DNA from: Treponema sp.
GTDB lineage: Bacteria > Spirochaetota > Spirochaetia > Treponematales > Treponemataceae
DNA: 56,113 bases
Assembly: GCA_016281495.1 (NCBI GenBank)
Contig: JAEEIU010000004.1
Span: 1-56,113, forward strand
Reading direction: 5' to 3'
The notes beneath the pieces were generated by a model. That model saw nothing but the letters and a program-made list of their open reading frames with translations, did no database searches and was not told where the DNA came from. Both the position numbers and the translations under genes were made by a program. Of the stretch, positions 25,275 through 34,751 are shown piece after piece (within the stretch, counting starts at the first letter, position 1; each line of letters starts with the position of its first letter).

Positions 25275-25604
25275 TTACTTTATGAATACGAGTGAGTCAC
25301 CGATTAATGGAATCTTGTACTTGTTTCCCTGGATGGCGGCGATAATTGCAAGAAGCCACAATACAAAGAGGCCAAGTCCTAAAATCAGGCTGATGATCCA
25401 TCCTATGAACGGGATTTTTGAAAGAATGGTTACTATGACAGAGGCTATCGTAAAGAGTATGCCGTTGTTCACGTGATTCTTGACAAATGCATGATCCTTT
25501 TCCGGAGCAACCACAAGTCCGATGATCCAAAGAATGAAGATGTAGGCAAGAATCCCAAAGAGTTTGTCATTTCCCTGGAGCTTTTCTCCTTCGCTGTTTC
25601 CCAT
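25275..25604 (-). CDS. Small DUF4870/Tic20-like membrane protein
   Basis: A 109-residue protein with about four hydrophobic segments: LFGILAYIFILWIIGLVV, the NHVNNGILFTIASVIVTIL segment, IGWIISLILGLGLFVLWLLAIIAAI. The short polar N-terminus (GNSEGEKLQGNDK) and the 'KNHVNNGILF' loop fit the DUF4870 family, whose role is unknown. GGAGG precedes the ATG, and a promoter (TTGCAA, 16 bp, TAGAAT) can be read on the minus strand at about 25675-25702. It has its own terminator. Confidence 0.75.
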   Translation of the reverse strand: MGNSEGEKLQGNDKLFGILAYIFILWIIGLVVAPEKDHAFVKNHVNNGILFTIASVIVTILSKIPFIGWIISLILGLGLFVLWLLAIIAAIQGNKYKIPLIGDSLVFIK

Positions 25605-25748
25605 ATTTTAATCCTCCATGGCATGTTGATTTTTTTGGCACATTTAATTGCCCTTTCTGACATGCCTCCTTTAATTCTAGCATAGATTTGAAATTTTGCA
25701 ATGAAGTTTTTTCAACTTCCGACGCTAGATTATTTCCCGATAACGATA

Positions 25749-25754
25749 TATACT
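25749..25754 (+). promoter_or_regulatory. -10 box next to the DUF1015 start codon
   Basis: TATACT ends six bases before ATG 25761; the -35 (TAGATT at 25726, 17-bp spacer) is weak. No Shine-Dalgarno is present, so a leaderless mRNA is likely. Confidence 0.5.
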
Positions 25755-25760
25755 TGTGGT

Positions 25761-27098
25761 ATGAAAACATTGAATGAACTTGGCCTTAGGGTGCCGGAGA
25801 TTTTGCTGCCGGCCCATGTGGATTTGAATAAATGGGCTGTGATTGCGTGCGACCAATATACGCAGGACAGGGAATACTGGAAGAATGTAGAAAAGACTGT
25901 GGGAGACGAGCCTTCCACACTCAATCTGATTTTGCCTGAAGTTTATCTTGGGGACGCGGACAAGTCTGAACGCATACAAAAAATCCGTGCTGCAATGAGA
26001 CGGTATCTTGAAGGAGACGTTTTTGCCGAACCATTCAACGGATTTGTTTATGTTGAACGAAAGACCGGTTTTGGACGAACAAGACGTGGACTTGTTGTTC
26101 AGATTGATTTGGAGACATACGAGTGGACTCCTTTTTCAAATGCAAACATACGTGCCACAGAAGCAACAATTATAGACCGCATACCTCCCCGCAAGGAAAT
26201 CAGGGAAGGTGCACCTCTGGAACTTCCGCATATCATGCTGTTGGTAAACGACAGGGATGACGTTCTTGTTGGTGGGGCGGAAAAACTTTCTTCCGGGGCA
26301 GGCCGAAAACCTCTATACTCAGGCGAGCTTATGTCTGGCGGCGGTTCGATTACAGGATGGGGGCTTTCCTCTGATGATGACATTGCCCAGATTACAGCTG
26401 CCATAAACAAGATTGCCGATGCAAATACAGCGGACGACGGTTCAACTTTCCTTTTTGCCGTGGGAGACGGAAATCATTCGCTTGCAACCGCAAAAGTAGT
26501 TTGGGAAGAATACAAGCAAAAGCTTTTGGATCAAGGAGCATCAGAGGCAGAACTTGAAGCTAATCCCGTGCGCTATGCCCTGGTGGAAATCGTGAACATT
26601 TATGACGCGGGCCTTACGTTTGAGCCGATTCATCGTGTACTCTTTAATGCAAAAATTCAGGAGATGATTGATTTTGTCTCGGAAAAACTTGGCGGAAAAA
26701 TAAAGGCCTGTGCCTCAGACTCGGAGCTTGAAAAACTTGTACGGGATTCCAATGCGGGTTTCGGTTTTGTCTATACTTCAGCAGGCAAGACAGAATACAG
26801 GTTCATGGACACCGACATACAGGAGCTTGCGGTAAGCAGGATGCAGCCGGCACTTGATGAATACATTGCGGCAAACAACATGGCCGGAGGCAACCTGGAG
26901 ATTGACTACATCCACGGAAGCGATGAAGTGTTCAGGCTTGGGAAAAAAGAGGGTGTGGTAACGGTAATGCTGCCGCCAATCGCAAAGGACAGCTTCTTTG
27001 CCACAATCCAGAACTCAGGCCCCCTGCCAAGAAAAAGCTTCAGCATGGGAGAGGCATCGGAAAAACGATATTATCTTGAATGCCGTCGATTGTTCTAG
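25761..27098 (+). CDS. DUF1015 family protein
   Basis: The 445-residue cytosolic protein shows the DUF1015 pattern: RVPEILLPAHVDLNKWAVIACDQYTQDREYW at the start (here beginning at ATG 25761), RRGLVVQIDLE, ATEATIIDRIPPR, and near the middle FLFAVGDGNHSLATAK, the family's most conserved block. The biochemical role of the family is not something I can state. An upstream in-frame ATG at 25701 would add 20 unrelated residues and lies before the promoter-like -10. It converges on recQ with 22 bp between. Confidence 0.8.
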   Translation: MKTLNELGLRVPEILLPAHVDLNKWAVIACDQYTQDREYWKNVEKTVGDEPSTLNLILPEVYLGDADKSERIQKIRAAMRRYLEGDVFAEPFNGFVYVERKTGFGRTRRGLVVQIDLETYEWTPFSNANIRATEATIIDRIPPRKEIREGAPLELPHIMLLVNDRDDVLVGGAEKLSSGAGRKPLYSGELMSGGGSITGWGLSSDDDIAQITAAINKIADANTADDGSTFLFAVGDGNHSLATAKVVWEEYKQKLLDQGASEAELEANPVRYALVEIVNIYDAGLTFEPIHRVLFNAKIQEMIDFVSEKLGGKIKACASDSELEKLVRDSNAGFGFVYTSAGKTEYRFMDTDIQELAVSRMQPALDEYIAANNMAGGNLEIDYIHGSDEVFRLGKKEGVVTVMLPPIAKDSFFATIQNSGPLPRKSFSMGEASEKRYYLECRRLF

Positions 27099-27120
27099 AC
27101 GGGTTTTAACCGCATCTATT

Positions 27121-28782
27121 CTAGCCCCTGACGATACGGAGTATGGAGTCTCCAAATGAGCGTGCCTTGTTTTCTCCTATTCCGTTGCAGTTCATAAGTT
27201 CCCTTGTTGAGCCCGGCTTTTTTTGCGCTATGTCGAACAGCGTCTTGTCTCCAAAAATCACGTAAGGCGGTACATTCATCTCGTCGGCGGTCTTTTTCCT
27301 CCATGCGCGTAATTCCTGTGCGATTCTCTGTCCTTCCTCGTCGTTTTCATCAACAGGCATGATCTTTGCCTTGGGAGTAGGCTTTGTGGCATTGATTTTT
27401 TTCTTTTCGTATGTCCGTGTTTTTTTGCCACGGTAAGATTCTGCCTTTATTGCCCCGCCTGGATTTGCACATATGTCACAGCAGCAGGATGGTTTTACGG
27501 CACCGGGAGACAAGGGGTTGTAATATTCCCCAAAGTATGACATAAGGAAATGCCGCCTGCATGTCCTTGACTCACAATAGGCCAGCATTCCCTGAAGAAG
27601 TCTTTCTGCATTCTCCGGGTTTTCCTTTTCATTAAAAAAATACCTTATCTTATGGGCATCCGCACTGGTGTAAAGGAGAAGGGCCTCTCCGGGAAGTCCG
27701 TCACGTCCTGCACGTCCTATTTCCTGATAGTACTGCTCGATTGACTTGGGCAGGTTGTAGTGTATTACAAAACGCACGTCAGGTTTGTTTATTCCCATGC
27801 CGAATGCGAGTGTTGCCACGATAATGTTCACCTTGTCCTGAATGAAAGCGTTCTGGTTTGCGGCCCTTTGATCATCACTTAATCCCGCATGATAGTTTAT
27901 GGCCCTGATTCCAAAATCATTCAATGCCTGAGTCAGCTCATCCACCTGTTTCCTGGAAAAACAATAGATGATTCCACTTTGTTCCGGCCGTTCAAGGATA
28001 TAGTCACGGGTTTGTGTGAATGCATTGGTTTTACGCTGTACTTCAAGATGAAGGTTTGGGCGGTTAAAGCTGGAGATGAGGATTTGAGGATTTTCCATGT
28101 GCAGGTGCCTGATGATGTCCTCGCGAACCTGTTTTGTAGCAGTTGCAGTAAGGGCAAGACATACAGCGTCATGAAACTGTTCCCTTATGCCTGCAATCTC
28201 CATGTAATCGGGGCGGAAATCATGCCCCCATTCACTTACACAGTGCGCCTCGTCTATCGTGATGCAGTCTATATGGATTCCCTCTGAATGCAATAGGTCC
28301 TGGATTTTTCTAGAGGAAAGGCCTTCCGGGGAAACATAAAGCAGTTTGATTTTTCCCCTCCGAATCTCTTCGCTAGTCTGCCTGTATGTCCCCCAGTCCA
28401 GGCTTGAATTAATTACAGCAGCCGGAACTCCGTATGCCTCCATCTGCGAGACCTGATCCTGCATGAGCGCAATAAGGGGAGAGACGACAACAGTCATTCC
28501 TGAAAACATGAGTGCAGGAATCTGATAGCATAGTGATTTGCCTCCACCAGTTGGCATGACCGCAAGAGTATCCCGTCCGTCCAGCACGTTTTGAATCACT
28601 TCTTTTTGCATGGGCCTGAATGAATCATATCCAAAGACTGTCTTTAAGATTTGCTCAGGTTCCTTTTCCATTTCGACGGAATCCTCCAGATAAAGAACTT
28701 GATTTGCACGTATCTGCAAAGCCATCTGTGCCGATAAAGCCCTTACAGCCCCCAGAAGTAAATTATATCGTTTTTCTTCCAC
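27121..28782 (-). CDS. recQ: ATP-dependent DNA helicase RecQ
   Basis: The 553-residue superfamily 2 helicase has motif I PTGGGKS, motif II DEAH, motif III LTATAT, motif V/VI region ATLAFGMGINKPDVRFV and QEIGRAGRDG, then the RecQ zinc site (CESRTCRRHFLMSYFGE and CCCDIC) and a C-terminal HRDC-like segment (about 480-553). The winged-helix RQC part between zinc site and HRDC is short and replaced by a Lys-rich linker. It unwinds DNA 3'-5' in recombinational repair. Start is GTG 28782 preceded by AAGGAG; the N-terminal 37 residues are not typical of RecQ. Confidence 0.93.
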   Translation of the reverse strand: MEEKRYNLLLGAVRALSAQMALQIRANQVLYLEDSVEMEKEPEQILKTVFGYDSFRPMQKEVIQNVLDGRDTLAVMPTGGGKSLCYQIPALMFSGMTVVVSPLIALMQDQVSQMEAYGVPAAVINSSLDWGTYRQTSEEIRRGKIKLLYVSPEGLSSRKIQDLLHSEGIHIDCITIDEAHCVSEWGHDFRPDYMEIAGIREQFHDAVCLALTATATKQVREDIIRHLHMENPQILISSFNRPNLHLEVQRKTNAFTQTRDYILERPEQSGIIYCFSRKQVDELTQALNDFGIRAINYHAGLSDDQRAANQNAFIQDKVNIIVATLAFGMGINKPDVRFVIHYNLPKSIEQYYQEIGRAGRDGLPGEALLLYTSADAHKIRYFFNEKENPENAERLLQGMLAYCESRTCRRHFLMSYFGEYYNPLSPGAVKPSCCCDICANPGGAIKAESYRGKKTRTYEKKKINATKPTPKAKIMPVDENDEEGQRIAQELRAWRKKTADEMNVPPYVIFGDKTLFDIAQKKPGSTRELMNCNGIGENKARSFGDSILRIVRG

Positions 28783-28817
28783 TTGTAAACTCCTTCATAA
28801 AAAATTCATCACCCCCC

Positions 28818-28846
28818 TTGCATAAACACCTCTCTTTTGATACATT
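28818..28846 (+). promoter_or_regulatory. Promoter of tRNA-Leu
   Basis: TTGCAT (28818-28823), 17 bp, TACATT (28841-28846), ten bases before the tRNA. Confidence 0.65.
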
Positions 28847-28856
28847 ATAGAAACGA

Positions 28857-28939
28857 GCCGGCTTGGTGGAATGGTAGACACTACAGACTCAAAATCTGCT
28901 GCGAGCAATCGCGTCTGAGTTCAAGTCTCAGAGCCGGTA
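28857..28939 (+). tRNA. tRNA-Leu (anticodon CAA)
   Basis: Class II tRNA of 83 nt. Acceptor GCCGGCT/AGCCGGT with the G-T first pair usual for tRNA-Leu, D region TGGTGGAATGGTAGACAC, anticodon loop CTCAAAA (anticodon CAA), a long variable arm (TGCGAGCAATCGCG) and T arm TGAGTTCAAGTCTCA. Discriminator A; CCA is not encoded. Own promoter and terminator. Confidence 0.95.
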
Positions 28940-28941
28940 TA

Positions 28942-28973
28942 AAGGGGCTTTCGTGTTGAATGCCCCTTTTTTT
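28942..28973 (+). terminator. Terminator of tRNA-Leu
   Basis: AGGGGC and GCCCCT pair, followed by seven T. It also lies right after the 3' end of comM on the other strand. Confidence 0.8.
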
Positions 28974-28976
28974 GTT

Positions 28977-30551
28977 TCATAAATCAATTTCCAGGCCACC
29001 TTCCTTGCTGCGGTACATGACCGTCTCCATCATGTGTCCTTCTTCTATGAAATCTGAATTCTCCATGTCAGCAATTGTGCGTGCCGTCTTAAGGCATGAA
29101 GAGACTGCCCTGGGAGAAAAGCTGTATTTAGCCTTTGCATCATCAAGTACTTTTTCTGCGCTAGGGGTGCATTTGCAGTATTCGATTACCTCAGATGGCT
29201 CAAGGCTTGCATTCCTTTTGTTCTGCCTTTCCTTTTGAACCTTTGCCGCAACGGCTATTTTCTTCCTTAATTCAGACGTGGACAAGGGTGGTGATGAGTT
29301 TTTGTTTTCGTCAAAGACAGGAATGTCCACCTGAACCCTGATGTCTACCCTGTCCAAAAGCGGCCCCGAGAATTTCCTCCAGTACTGTTCAATTGAATGG
29401 GATGAGCACAGGCATAATTTTTCTTTTGAACCGTAAAAACCGCACGGGCATGGATTGGTGGCTATCAGCAGCTGGAACCTTGCAGGGTAACATGTTGAAC
29501 GTCCCGCACGGCTTAAGCTTATCATTCCGCTTTCCAGGGGAACACGCAGCATCTGCAGAACAGAGCTTTTGAATTCAGCCCCCTCATCCAAAAACAGGAC
29601 ACCGTTATGTGCAAGGCTTATTTCTCCCGGAGAACAGTGAAGTCCTCCGCCGCACATTCCCTCTATGCTTGCCGTTTGATGTGGCTGCCTGAACGGAGGA
29701 ATGCGCATCAGCCTCTGGTCGGAAGGCAAGAGACCCGCAATTGAATAGATTCTTGTTACAGGAATGGCCTGCTCTTTTTCCAACAGAGGCAACAGAGCCT
29801 GAAACTTCTGCAATGCAAGGGACTTTCCGCAACCGGGAGGCCCAAATGCAATAAGGTTATGTCCACCCGCCGCTGCCACCTGAAGTGCGCGTACAAGATT
29901 CTGCTGATTCTTTACCTCCGCATATTCAAGTTCAGGCCTTTCTGCCGGGAAATAAATTCCTTCAATATTAACCGCATCCTTGGGAAGGCCGTTTGCCTCG
30001 TCATCCACTTCCTCCCTTTTACGGCAATATTTTTCCGGATCCATCAGCGCCCTGAATGCCTGGCAAAGATTTTCTGCCTCAAACACCCTCATGCCACGTA
30101 CTTCCCTTGCTTCTTCCCCATTCCCGGACGGAACGATGCAGTGTGTGATGCCTTTTTCAAAAGCTGTGTTCACCGCCGCATTTATTCCGCGTACTGGACG
30201 GACTTTTCCGTTAAGCTCCAGTTCCCCCATTACAAGGACAGACTGTGGTTCCGGCTTTTCAAGAACAGAATCACCATCCTCCTTGGCCTTTAGGACTGCA
30301 AGTGCAATGGCAAGGTCAAATCCGGCACCTTCCTTTCTTACATCCGCTGGAGAAAGGCTTATCAAAACCCTCTCTGGCGGAAACTCATAACCACAATTCC
30401 TGATTGCAGAGCGCATGCGTTCACGGCTTTCCTTAACCGCACCATCCGCAAGCCCCACAATATCCACCGCAGGAATCCCACGCCTAAGGTCAACTTCCAC
30501 GCTGACCAAGGCCCCTTCAAAGCCAAAAGGCGAAAAACAAAAAATCTGCAT
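28977..30551 (-). CDS. comM: ComM/YifB family AAA+ ATPase
   Basis: The 524-residue protein begins at 30551 (GAGGT box upstream) with MQIFCFSPFGFEG, the standard ComM/YifB start. It has the Lon-like N-terminal domain (about 1-170, VDIVGLADGAVKESRERMRSA), the AAA+ core with Walker A FGPPGCGKS, the SIAGLLP segment, Walker B GVLFLDEG and sensor ATNPCPCG, and a C-terminal Mg-chelatase-like helical domain with SPRAVSSCLKTARTIA. ComM is a branch-migration helicase that helps integrate DNA in competent bacteria. No competence genes are near. Confidence 0.93.
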   Translation of the reverse strand: MQIFCFSPFGFEGALVSVEVDLRRGIPAVDIVGLADGAVKESRERMRSAIRNCGYEFPPERVLISLSPADVRKEGAGFDLAIALAVLKAKEDGDSVLEKPEPQSVLVMGELELNGKVRPVRGINAAVNTAFEKGITHCIVPSGNGEEAREVRGMRVFEAENLCQAFRALMDPEKYCRKREEVDDEANGLPKDAVNIEGIYFPAERPELEYAEVKNQQNLVRALQVAAAGGHNLIAFGPPGCGKSLALQKFQALLPLLEKEQAIPVTRIYSIAGLLPSDQRLMRIPPFRQPHQTASIEGMCGGGLHCSPGEISLAHNGVLFLDEGAEFKSSVLQMLRVPLESGMISLSRAGRSTCYPARFQLLIATNPCPCGFYGSKEKLCLCSSHSIEQYWRKFSGPLLDRVDIRVQVDIPVFDENKNSSPPLSTSELRKKIAVAAKVQKERQNKRNASLEPSEVIEYCKCTPSAEKVLDDAKAKYSFSPRAVSSCLKTARTIADMENSDFIEEGHMMETVMYRSKEGGLEIDL

Positions 30552-30685
30552 AATACCTCGTAGACGAAAATTTTTCCGTTCTACATAATTACTGGTAATC
30601 AATTTGCGGTTTTTAACAAAAATTTGGAAAAAAAATTAAAAAAAATTTGAATTTTTTATGTTCCCGTGAGCTCTGGCTGTAATCC

Positions 30686-30714
30686 TTGACAAACTGCGGC
30701 TTTTGGGGTAGTAT
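30686..30714 (+). promoter_or_regulatory. Promoter of glnN
   Basis: TTGACA (30686-30691), 17 bp, TAGTAT (30709-30714). A small palindrome GGGG-TAGTAT-CCCC (30705-30718) covers the -10. The AT-rich stretch before it may act as an UP element. Confidence 0.7.
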
Positions 30715-30730
30715 CCCCTTACACATCAAA

Positions 30731-30782
30731 GGCGATGTGAATTCTATTTTTTTCTTTAGGATTCACCTCGCCCTTTTTTTTT
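30731..30782 (+). terminator. Leader terminator (possible attenuator) before glnN
   Basis: GGCGATGTGAATT (30731-30743) pairs with GATTCACCTCGCC (30760-30772) and is followed by nine T. It lies between the promoter and the ribosome binding site of glnN, so transcription must pass it. Confidence 0.7.
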
Positions 30783-30807
30783 ACCGGAAAATGGCAGGAG
30801 GAAAAAA

Positions 30808-32904
30808 ATGGCAGTGACAAATGTACCGGAGCTTTTTGGTTCTAATGTTTTCAATCAGCAGGTAATGAAAGACCGTCTTCCAAAAGAGACCTTCAAGGCG
30901 CTGAAAAGGACATTTGAGGATGGAGAGCCTCTGAACCTTGATGTTGCAAACCAGGTGGCCCACGCAATGAAAGAATGGGCAATAGAAAAGGGTGCGACAC
31001 ACTACGCCCACTGGTTCCAGCCGCTTACCGGAATCACTGCCGAAAAACACGACAGCTTCATAAACCCTTCTGATGACGGTAGCGTTATAATGTCATTCAG
31101 CGGTAAGGAGCTTGTCAAGGGAGAGCCTGATGCTTCCTCGTTTCCTTCCGGAGGTACAAGGGCAACTTTCGAGGCCCGCGGTTACACTGTCTGGGATCCG
31201 ACCGTCTATCCTTTTGTAAAAGAGCATACCCTGTGCATTCCCACCGCATTCTGTTCATACACAGGAGAGGCACTGGATAAAAAGACACCGCTTTTGCGCT
31301 CAATGGAAGCCTTGAACAAGCAGAGCCTCAGGATACTCAAACTTTTTGGAAACAATATCGTAAGGCATGTCACGACAACCGTTGGACCGGAGCAGGAATA
31401 CTTTATTGTTGACGAAAAGCTCTACAACCAGAGGAAAGACCTTCGCATGACGGGACGTACTTTGTTTGGAGCAAAACCGAGCAAGGGACAGGAAATGGAC
31501 GACCAGTATTTTGCCGCCCTTAAAGCGCGCATCGTGGAATACATGGAAGATTTGAATGAAACCCTGTGGAAATATGGAATCACGTCAAAGACAGAGCACA
31601 ACGAGGTTGCCCCCGCCCAGCACGAGATGGCACCGATTTTCTCCACAACGAACATTGCCGCCGACATGAACCAGCTGACGATGGAAGTCATGAAGAAAGT
31701 TGCACGCCGCCATGGACTTGTATGCCTCCTGCACGAGAAGCCTTTTGCAAGACTCAACGGTAGCGGAAAGCATAACAACTGGAGCCTGGCAACAAACGAG
31801 GGGGAAAACCTTCTTGATCCGGGTGACAATCCTCAGAAAAATGCCCAGTTCATTCTTTTTGTAACGGCCATTGTAAAGGCTGTGGATGAATTCCAGGACC
31901 TCCTCAGAATATCCGTGGCATCCGCAAGCAATGACCACCGCCTTGGAGCAAACGAGGCACCGCCTGCAATCATTTCCATCTTTATGGGGGAAGAACTTCA
32001 GGCTGTCCTTGAGTCAATAAAGAACGGCACCCATTACGACAAAGTGTCCAAGAAAAAGATGACCCTGGGAGTTGATGTCCTGCCGCCTATTCCAAAGGAT
32101 TCAACAGACAGGAACAGAACCTCTCCGTTTGCATTTACCGGAAACCGCTTTGAATTCCGTTCTGTCGGATCTTCTCTTTCCATCTCGGGCCCCAACACCG
32201 TGCTTAATTCCATTGTTGCCTATGTACTCAAAGGCTTTGCAGATGAGCTTGAGGGAAAGAAGGATTTCCAGCAGGCATTGAACGAGCTTATAAAGAGGGA
32301 GCTGAACGCACACTGGCGCATCATTTTCAACGGAAACGGTTATGATGAAAGCTGGATCAAGGAAGCTGAAAAACGTGGCCTTTTGAACCTGCACACACTT
32401 CCCGAGGCAATGGAACACTATCTTGACCCAAAGAACGTAAAGATGTTCATGGATCTTGGAATCTACAACAAGACGGAGATAGAAAGCCATTACGAGATAA
32501 AGCTGGAAAAATACTGCCAGGTCCTGAACATAGAGGTCCAGACCATGCTGGAGATGATAAACAAGGACATCCTTCCCGCCGCATTCAGGTATATGCGTGA
32601 CGTTAGCAAGACCGCAATTGATCTGGAAGCTGTTTTACCGGGAGTCAAGTGTACCGCCGAAAAGAATCTGCTTATGACCCTTAGCGGACTTACAGATGAG
32701 CTTGCACAGAATGCGGAAAACCTCTGTCAAAAGCATATCCAGACCAAGGAATGCCAGGATTACATGAGCGAGGCAAAGAGCTATGCGCAAAATGTCCTTC
32801 CGGCAATGGCAGAGACCAGGGCTGTCGCAGATCAGATCGAATCACTTTTGGGCGAGGATTACAAGCCTTATCCAAGCTATGAGGACCTGCTCTTTCTGGT
32901 TTAA
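30808..32904 (+). CDS. glnN: Type III glutamine synthetase
   Basis: The 698-residue enzyme makes glutamine from glutamate, ammonia and ATP. Length and sequence ([125 protein letters not shown]) fit the GSIII family, about 250 residues longer than GlnA and found in Bacteroides, spirochaetes and some cyanobacteria. AGGAGG precedes the ATG. It appears monocistronic; no PII or nitrogen regulator is near. Control may act through the leader terminator at 30731-30782. Confidence 0.96.
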   Translation: MAVTNVPELFGSNVFNQQVMKDRLPKETFKALKRTFEDGEPLNLDVANQVAHAMKEWAIEKGATHYAHWFQPLTGITAEKHDSFINPSDDGSVIMSFSGKELVKGEPDASSFPSGGTRATFEARGYTVWDPTVYPFVKEHTLCIPTAFCSYTGEALDKKTPLLRSMEALNKQSLRILKLFGNNIVRHVTTTVGPEQEYFIVDEKLYNQRKDLRMTGRTLFGAKPSKGQEMDDQYFAALKARIVEYMEDLNETLWKYGITSKTEHNEVAPAQHEMAPIFSTTNIAADMNQLTMEVMKKVARRHGLVCLLHEKPFARLNGSGKHNNWSLATNEGENLLDPGDNPQKNAQFILFVTAIVKAVDEFQDLLRISVASASNDHRLGANEAPPAIISIFMGEELQAVLESIKNGTHYDKVSKKKMTLGVDVLPPIPKDSTDRNRTSPFAFTGNRFEFRSVGSSLSISGPNTVLNSIVAYVLKGFADELEGKKDFQQALNELIKRELNAHWRIIFNGNGYDESWIKEAEKRGLLNLHTLPEAMEHYLDPKNVKMFMDLGIYNKTEIESHYEIKLEKYCQVLNIEVQTMLEMINKDILPAAFRYMRDVSKTAIDLEAVLPGVKCTAEKNLLMTLSGLTDELAQNAENLCQKHIQTKECQDYMSEAKSYAQNVLPAMAETRAVADQIESLLGEDYKPYPSYEDLLFLV

Positions 32905-32913
32905 TCCGTTCAA

Positions 32914-32942
32914 TTGACAAAAAACAATTGCACCTCTATAAT
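32914..32942 (+). promoter_or_regulatory. Consensus promoter of the TraB-like lipoprotein gene
   Basis: TTGACA (32914-32919), exactly 17 bp, TATAAT (32937-32942). The TTG at 32914 is in frame with the gene and could be miscalled as its start. Confidence 0.85.
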
Positions 32943-32956
32943 CAATGTAGAGGTGC
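32930..32956. promoter_or_regulatory. 27-bp palindrome over the -10 box, candidate operator
   Basis: GCACCTCTA (32930-32938) and TAGAGGTGC (32948-32956) form a perfect 9-bp inverted repeat around nine bases. It overlaps the -10 box and the ribosome binding site, so the left arm would not be transcribed; a DNA-binding repressor site is the likely reading. Confidence 0.6.
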
Positions 32957-32961
32957 AGATT

Positions 32962-33915
32962 ATGAAAAAAGTATTTTCTGGTTTTTCCGTTTGTTTTTTA
33001 GCCATATTTCTTTTTGTCTCATGTGCAAGTACTCCAAAGGCTCAGGTTCGTCCGGAGGAAAATTTTTATTGGACAATAGAAGGAACTTCCAAAAGCGGTC
33101 AGCCGTCATATGTTCATATCCTGGGAACAATTCACATGGGAGATGACAGGCTTTTTCCCCTTCCTGAGTCAATAATGAATGATTTCAATAAATCCAAGCG
33201 TGTTGTCGCCGAAATCGGTTCTGATGACATTCAGGAACTTGAAATAAAAATGCTTACGGTCATGATGGAAAGCGTTGTAAATGCCAGGGGACGTGACCTT
33301 TCAAAAGAGCTTACGGCGGAAGAAGTTGCGGTTGTGGTGAGTCAGATCGGAATGCAGGGATTTACCGTACTGCGCATGATGGAACCGTGGCTTCTTACTT
33401 ATACCCTTGCATCTCTTCAATGGTCAAATTCAGGCCTTAGTTCAGAAAAGGGCGTGGACACCGTGCTCATGGGAATGCTTACGGAATCAGGCCGCAAATG
33501 GGAAGGACTTGATACGGCAGATTTTCAGCTGGATGTCCTGAGGTTCGGAACCTATGACCAGCAGCTTTTTATGCTCAAGGAACAGATTGCGGAAATCATG
33601 GATCCAAGCGAAAGCGATGACACTCTGGTCAAAATGTATGACGCATATCTAAAGGGTGATGCTGACCTGCTCTCAGAGATAATTTTTTCTGATGAAGAGG
33701 CGGAAATGGCTGATCTGGATGTCGATACAGTCAAGTTCCTGCTTGAATACAATAATATGATGGTAACCAAGAGAAACAAGGCGTGGGCGGAAAAAATCAA
33801 GGAATGGCTCAAGGAAGGCGAGGAAACCTTCATTTTTGCCGGTTCGGCCCATTTCCTGGGGGATGACTCTGTGTTTAAGTACCTTAAGAAAAACGGGGTG
33901 CTTGCAAAGGATTAA
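32962..33915 (+). CDS. TraB/GumN-family lipoprotein
   Basis: The 317-residue protein starts at ATG 32962 after GAGGTG. A lipoprotein signal ends LFLFVSC (Cys at about residue 20). The rest matches the TraB/GumN family: HILGTIHMGDD with the GxxH motif near residue 55, GVDTVLMGML in the middle, and the C-terminal FIFAGSAHFLGDDSVFKYLKKNG block. Members resemble metal-dependent proteases or pheromone-shutdown proteins; function is unproven. It likely faces the periplasm. Its expression is probably controlled through the palindrome over its promoter. Confidence 0.85.
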   Translation: MKKVFSGFSVCFLAIFLFVSCASTPKAQVRPEENFYWTIEGTSKSGQPSYVHILGTIHMGDDRLFPLPESIMNDFNKSKRVVAEIGSDDIQELEIKMLTVMMESVVNARGRDLSKELTAEEVAVVVSQIGMQGFTVLRMMEPWLLTYTLASLQWSNSGLSSEKGVDTVLMGMLTESGRKWEGLDTADFQLDVLRFGTYDQQLFMLKEQIAEIMDPSESDDTLVKMYDAYLKGDADLLSEIIFSDEEAEMADLDVDTVKFLLEYNNMMVTKRNKAWAEKIKEWLKEGEETFIFAGSAHFLGDDSVFKYLKKNGVLAKD

Positions 33916-33995
33916 TGCCGGTATTGGACAGGCTGTGTAAATTTTCGGGGTTCCCTCTATACTTCAATCAAAAAAAATGATAAAATGAAAATATC

Positions 33996-34751
33996 ATGGG
34001 TAAAGTATTTGTTTTTGTAAATCAGAAGGGTGGAGTCGGCAAGACCACTTCTGCGATTAATATCGGTGCCTACATTGCTATGGCCGGTAAAAAGGTTCTT
34101 CTTGTAGACTTTGACAGTCAGGGCAATATGTCCAGTGGAGTCGGAGTCAGCAAGGACAAGCCCACTGTATATGAACTCATTGCGGGAACTGCAACTGCCT
34201 CACAGGCAATCAAGCATTCAGCTGTTCCGGGCCTTGATGCCATTAGTGCGTCAATTGATTTGTCGGGTGCGGCAATTGAGCTTGTTGATCAGGAAAACCG
34301 TGAGTTCTTCCTTAAGAAAGCCCTGGATCCGCTCAGATCCTCGTACGACTATATTTTGATCGACTGTCCGCCGTCTTTGGGAATCCTTACCCTGAACGGA
34401 CTTGCCGCGGCCGATGCGGTTCTTGTTCCCATGCAGTGCGAGTATTTTGCACTTGAAGGTATTACCCTTCTTTTGCAGACTGTCAAAAAGGTCCAGCAGA
34501 GCATCAATCCGGAACTTGTAATTGGCGGCATTTTCTTTACGATGTACGACAGCAGGACACGTCTTGCCCAGGATGTCGTCATGCAGGTAAAAAGCTATTT
34601 CAAGGATGTGGTATTCAACACAATCATTCCAAGAAACATAAAGCTTTCCGAGGCACCGTCACATGGTCAGCCGATATGTCTGTATGACCCGGTATGCGTT
34701 GGTGCAAAGAGCTACGAAAAACTGTCAGAAGAGGTGATTAACCGTGGCTAA
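33996..34751 (+). CDS. parA: Chromosome-partitioning ATPase ParA/Soj
   Basis: The 251-residue Walker-type ATPase has the deviant P-loop KGGVGKTTSAIN (signature Lys plus GKTT), switch I DFDSQGNMSSG, and DCPPSLGILTLNGL for Walker B. It has no N-terminal DNA-binding extension, so it is the small chromosomal type that forms dynamic gradients on the nucleoid and moves ParB-parS complexes. No ribosome binding site precedes the ATG; TGA-TAAAAT ends nine bases before it, hinting at a very short leader. Overlaps parB by eight bases. Confidence 0.94.
   Translation: MGKVFVFVNQKGGVGKTTSAINIGAYIAMAGKKVLLVDFDSQGNMSSGVGVSKDKPTVYELIAGTATASQAIKHSAVPGLDAISASIDLSGAAIELVDQENREFFLKKALDPLRSSYDYILIDCPPSLGILTLNGLAAADAVLVPMQCEYFALEGITLLLQTVKKVQQSINPELVIGGIFFTMYDSRTRLAQDVVMQVKSYFKDVVFNTIIPRNIKLSEAPSHGQPICLYDPVCVGAKSYEKLSEEVINRG

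Noticed and set aside
25469..25663. 64-codon minus-strand frame preceded by AAAGGAGG
   Set aside because: The box is only one base from the ATG, and most of the frame overlaps the well-supported membrane protein gene at 25275-25604 in another frame.
30661..30700. Possible sigma-54 promoter before glnN
   Set aside because: A GG...TTGA pattern exists, but the spacing does not match TGGCAC-N5-TTGC, and a good sigma-70 type promoter overlaps it.
32914..32961. TTG start at 32914 for the TraB-like lipoprotein
   Set aside because: TTGACA here is the -35 of a consensus promoter; the real start is ATG 32962 with its own ribosome binding site and lipoprotein signal.
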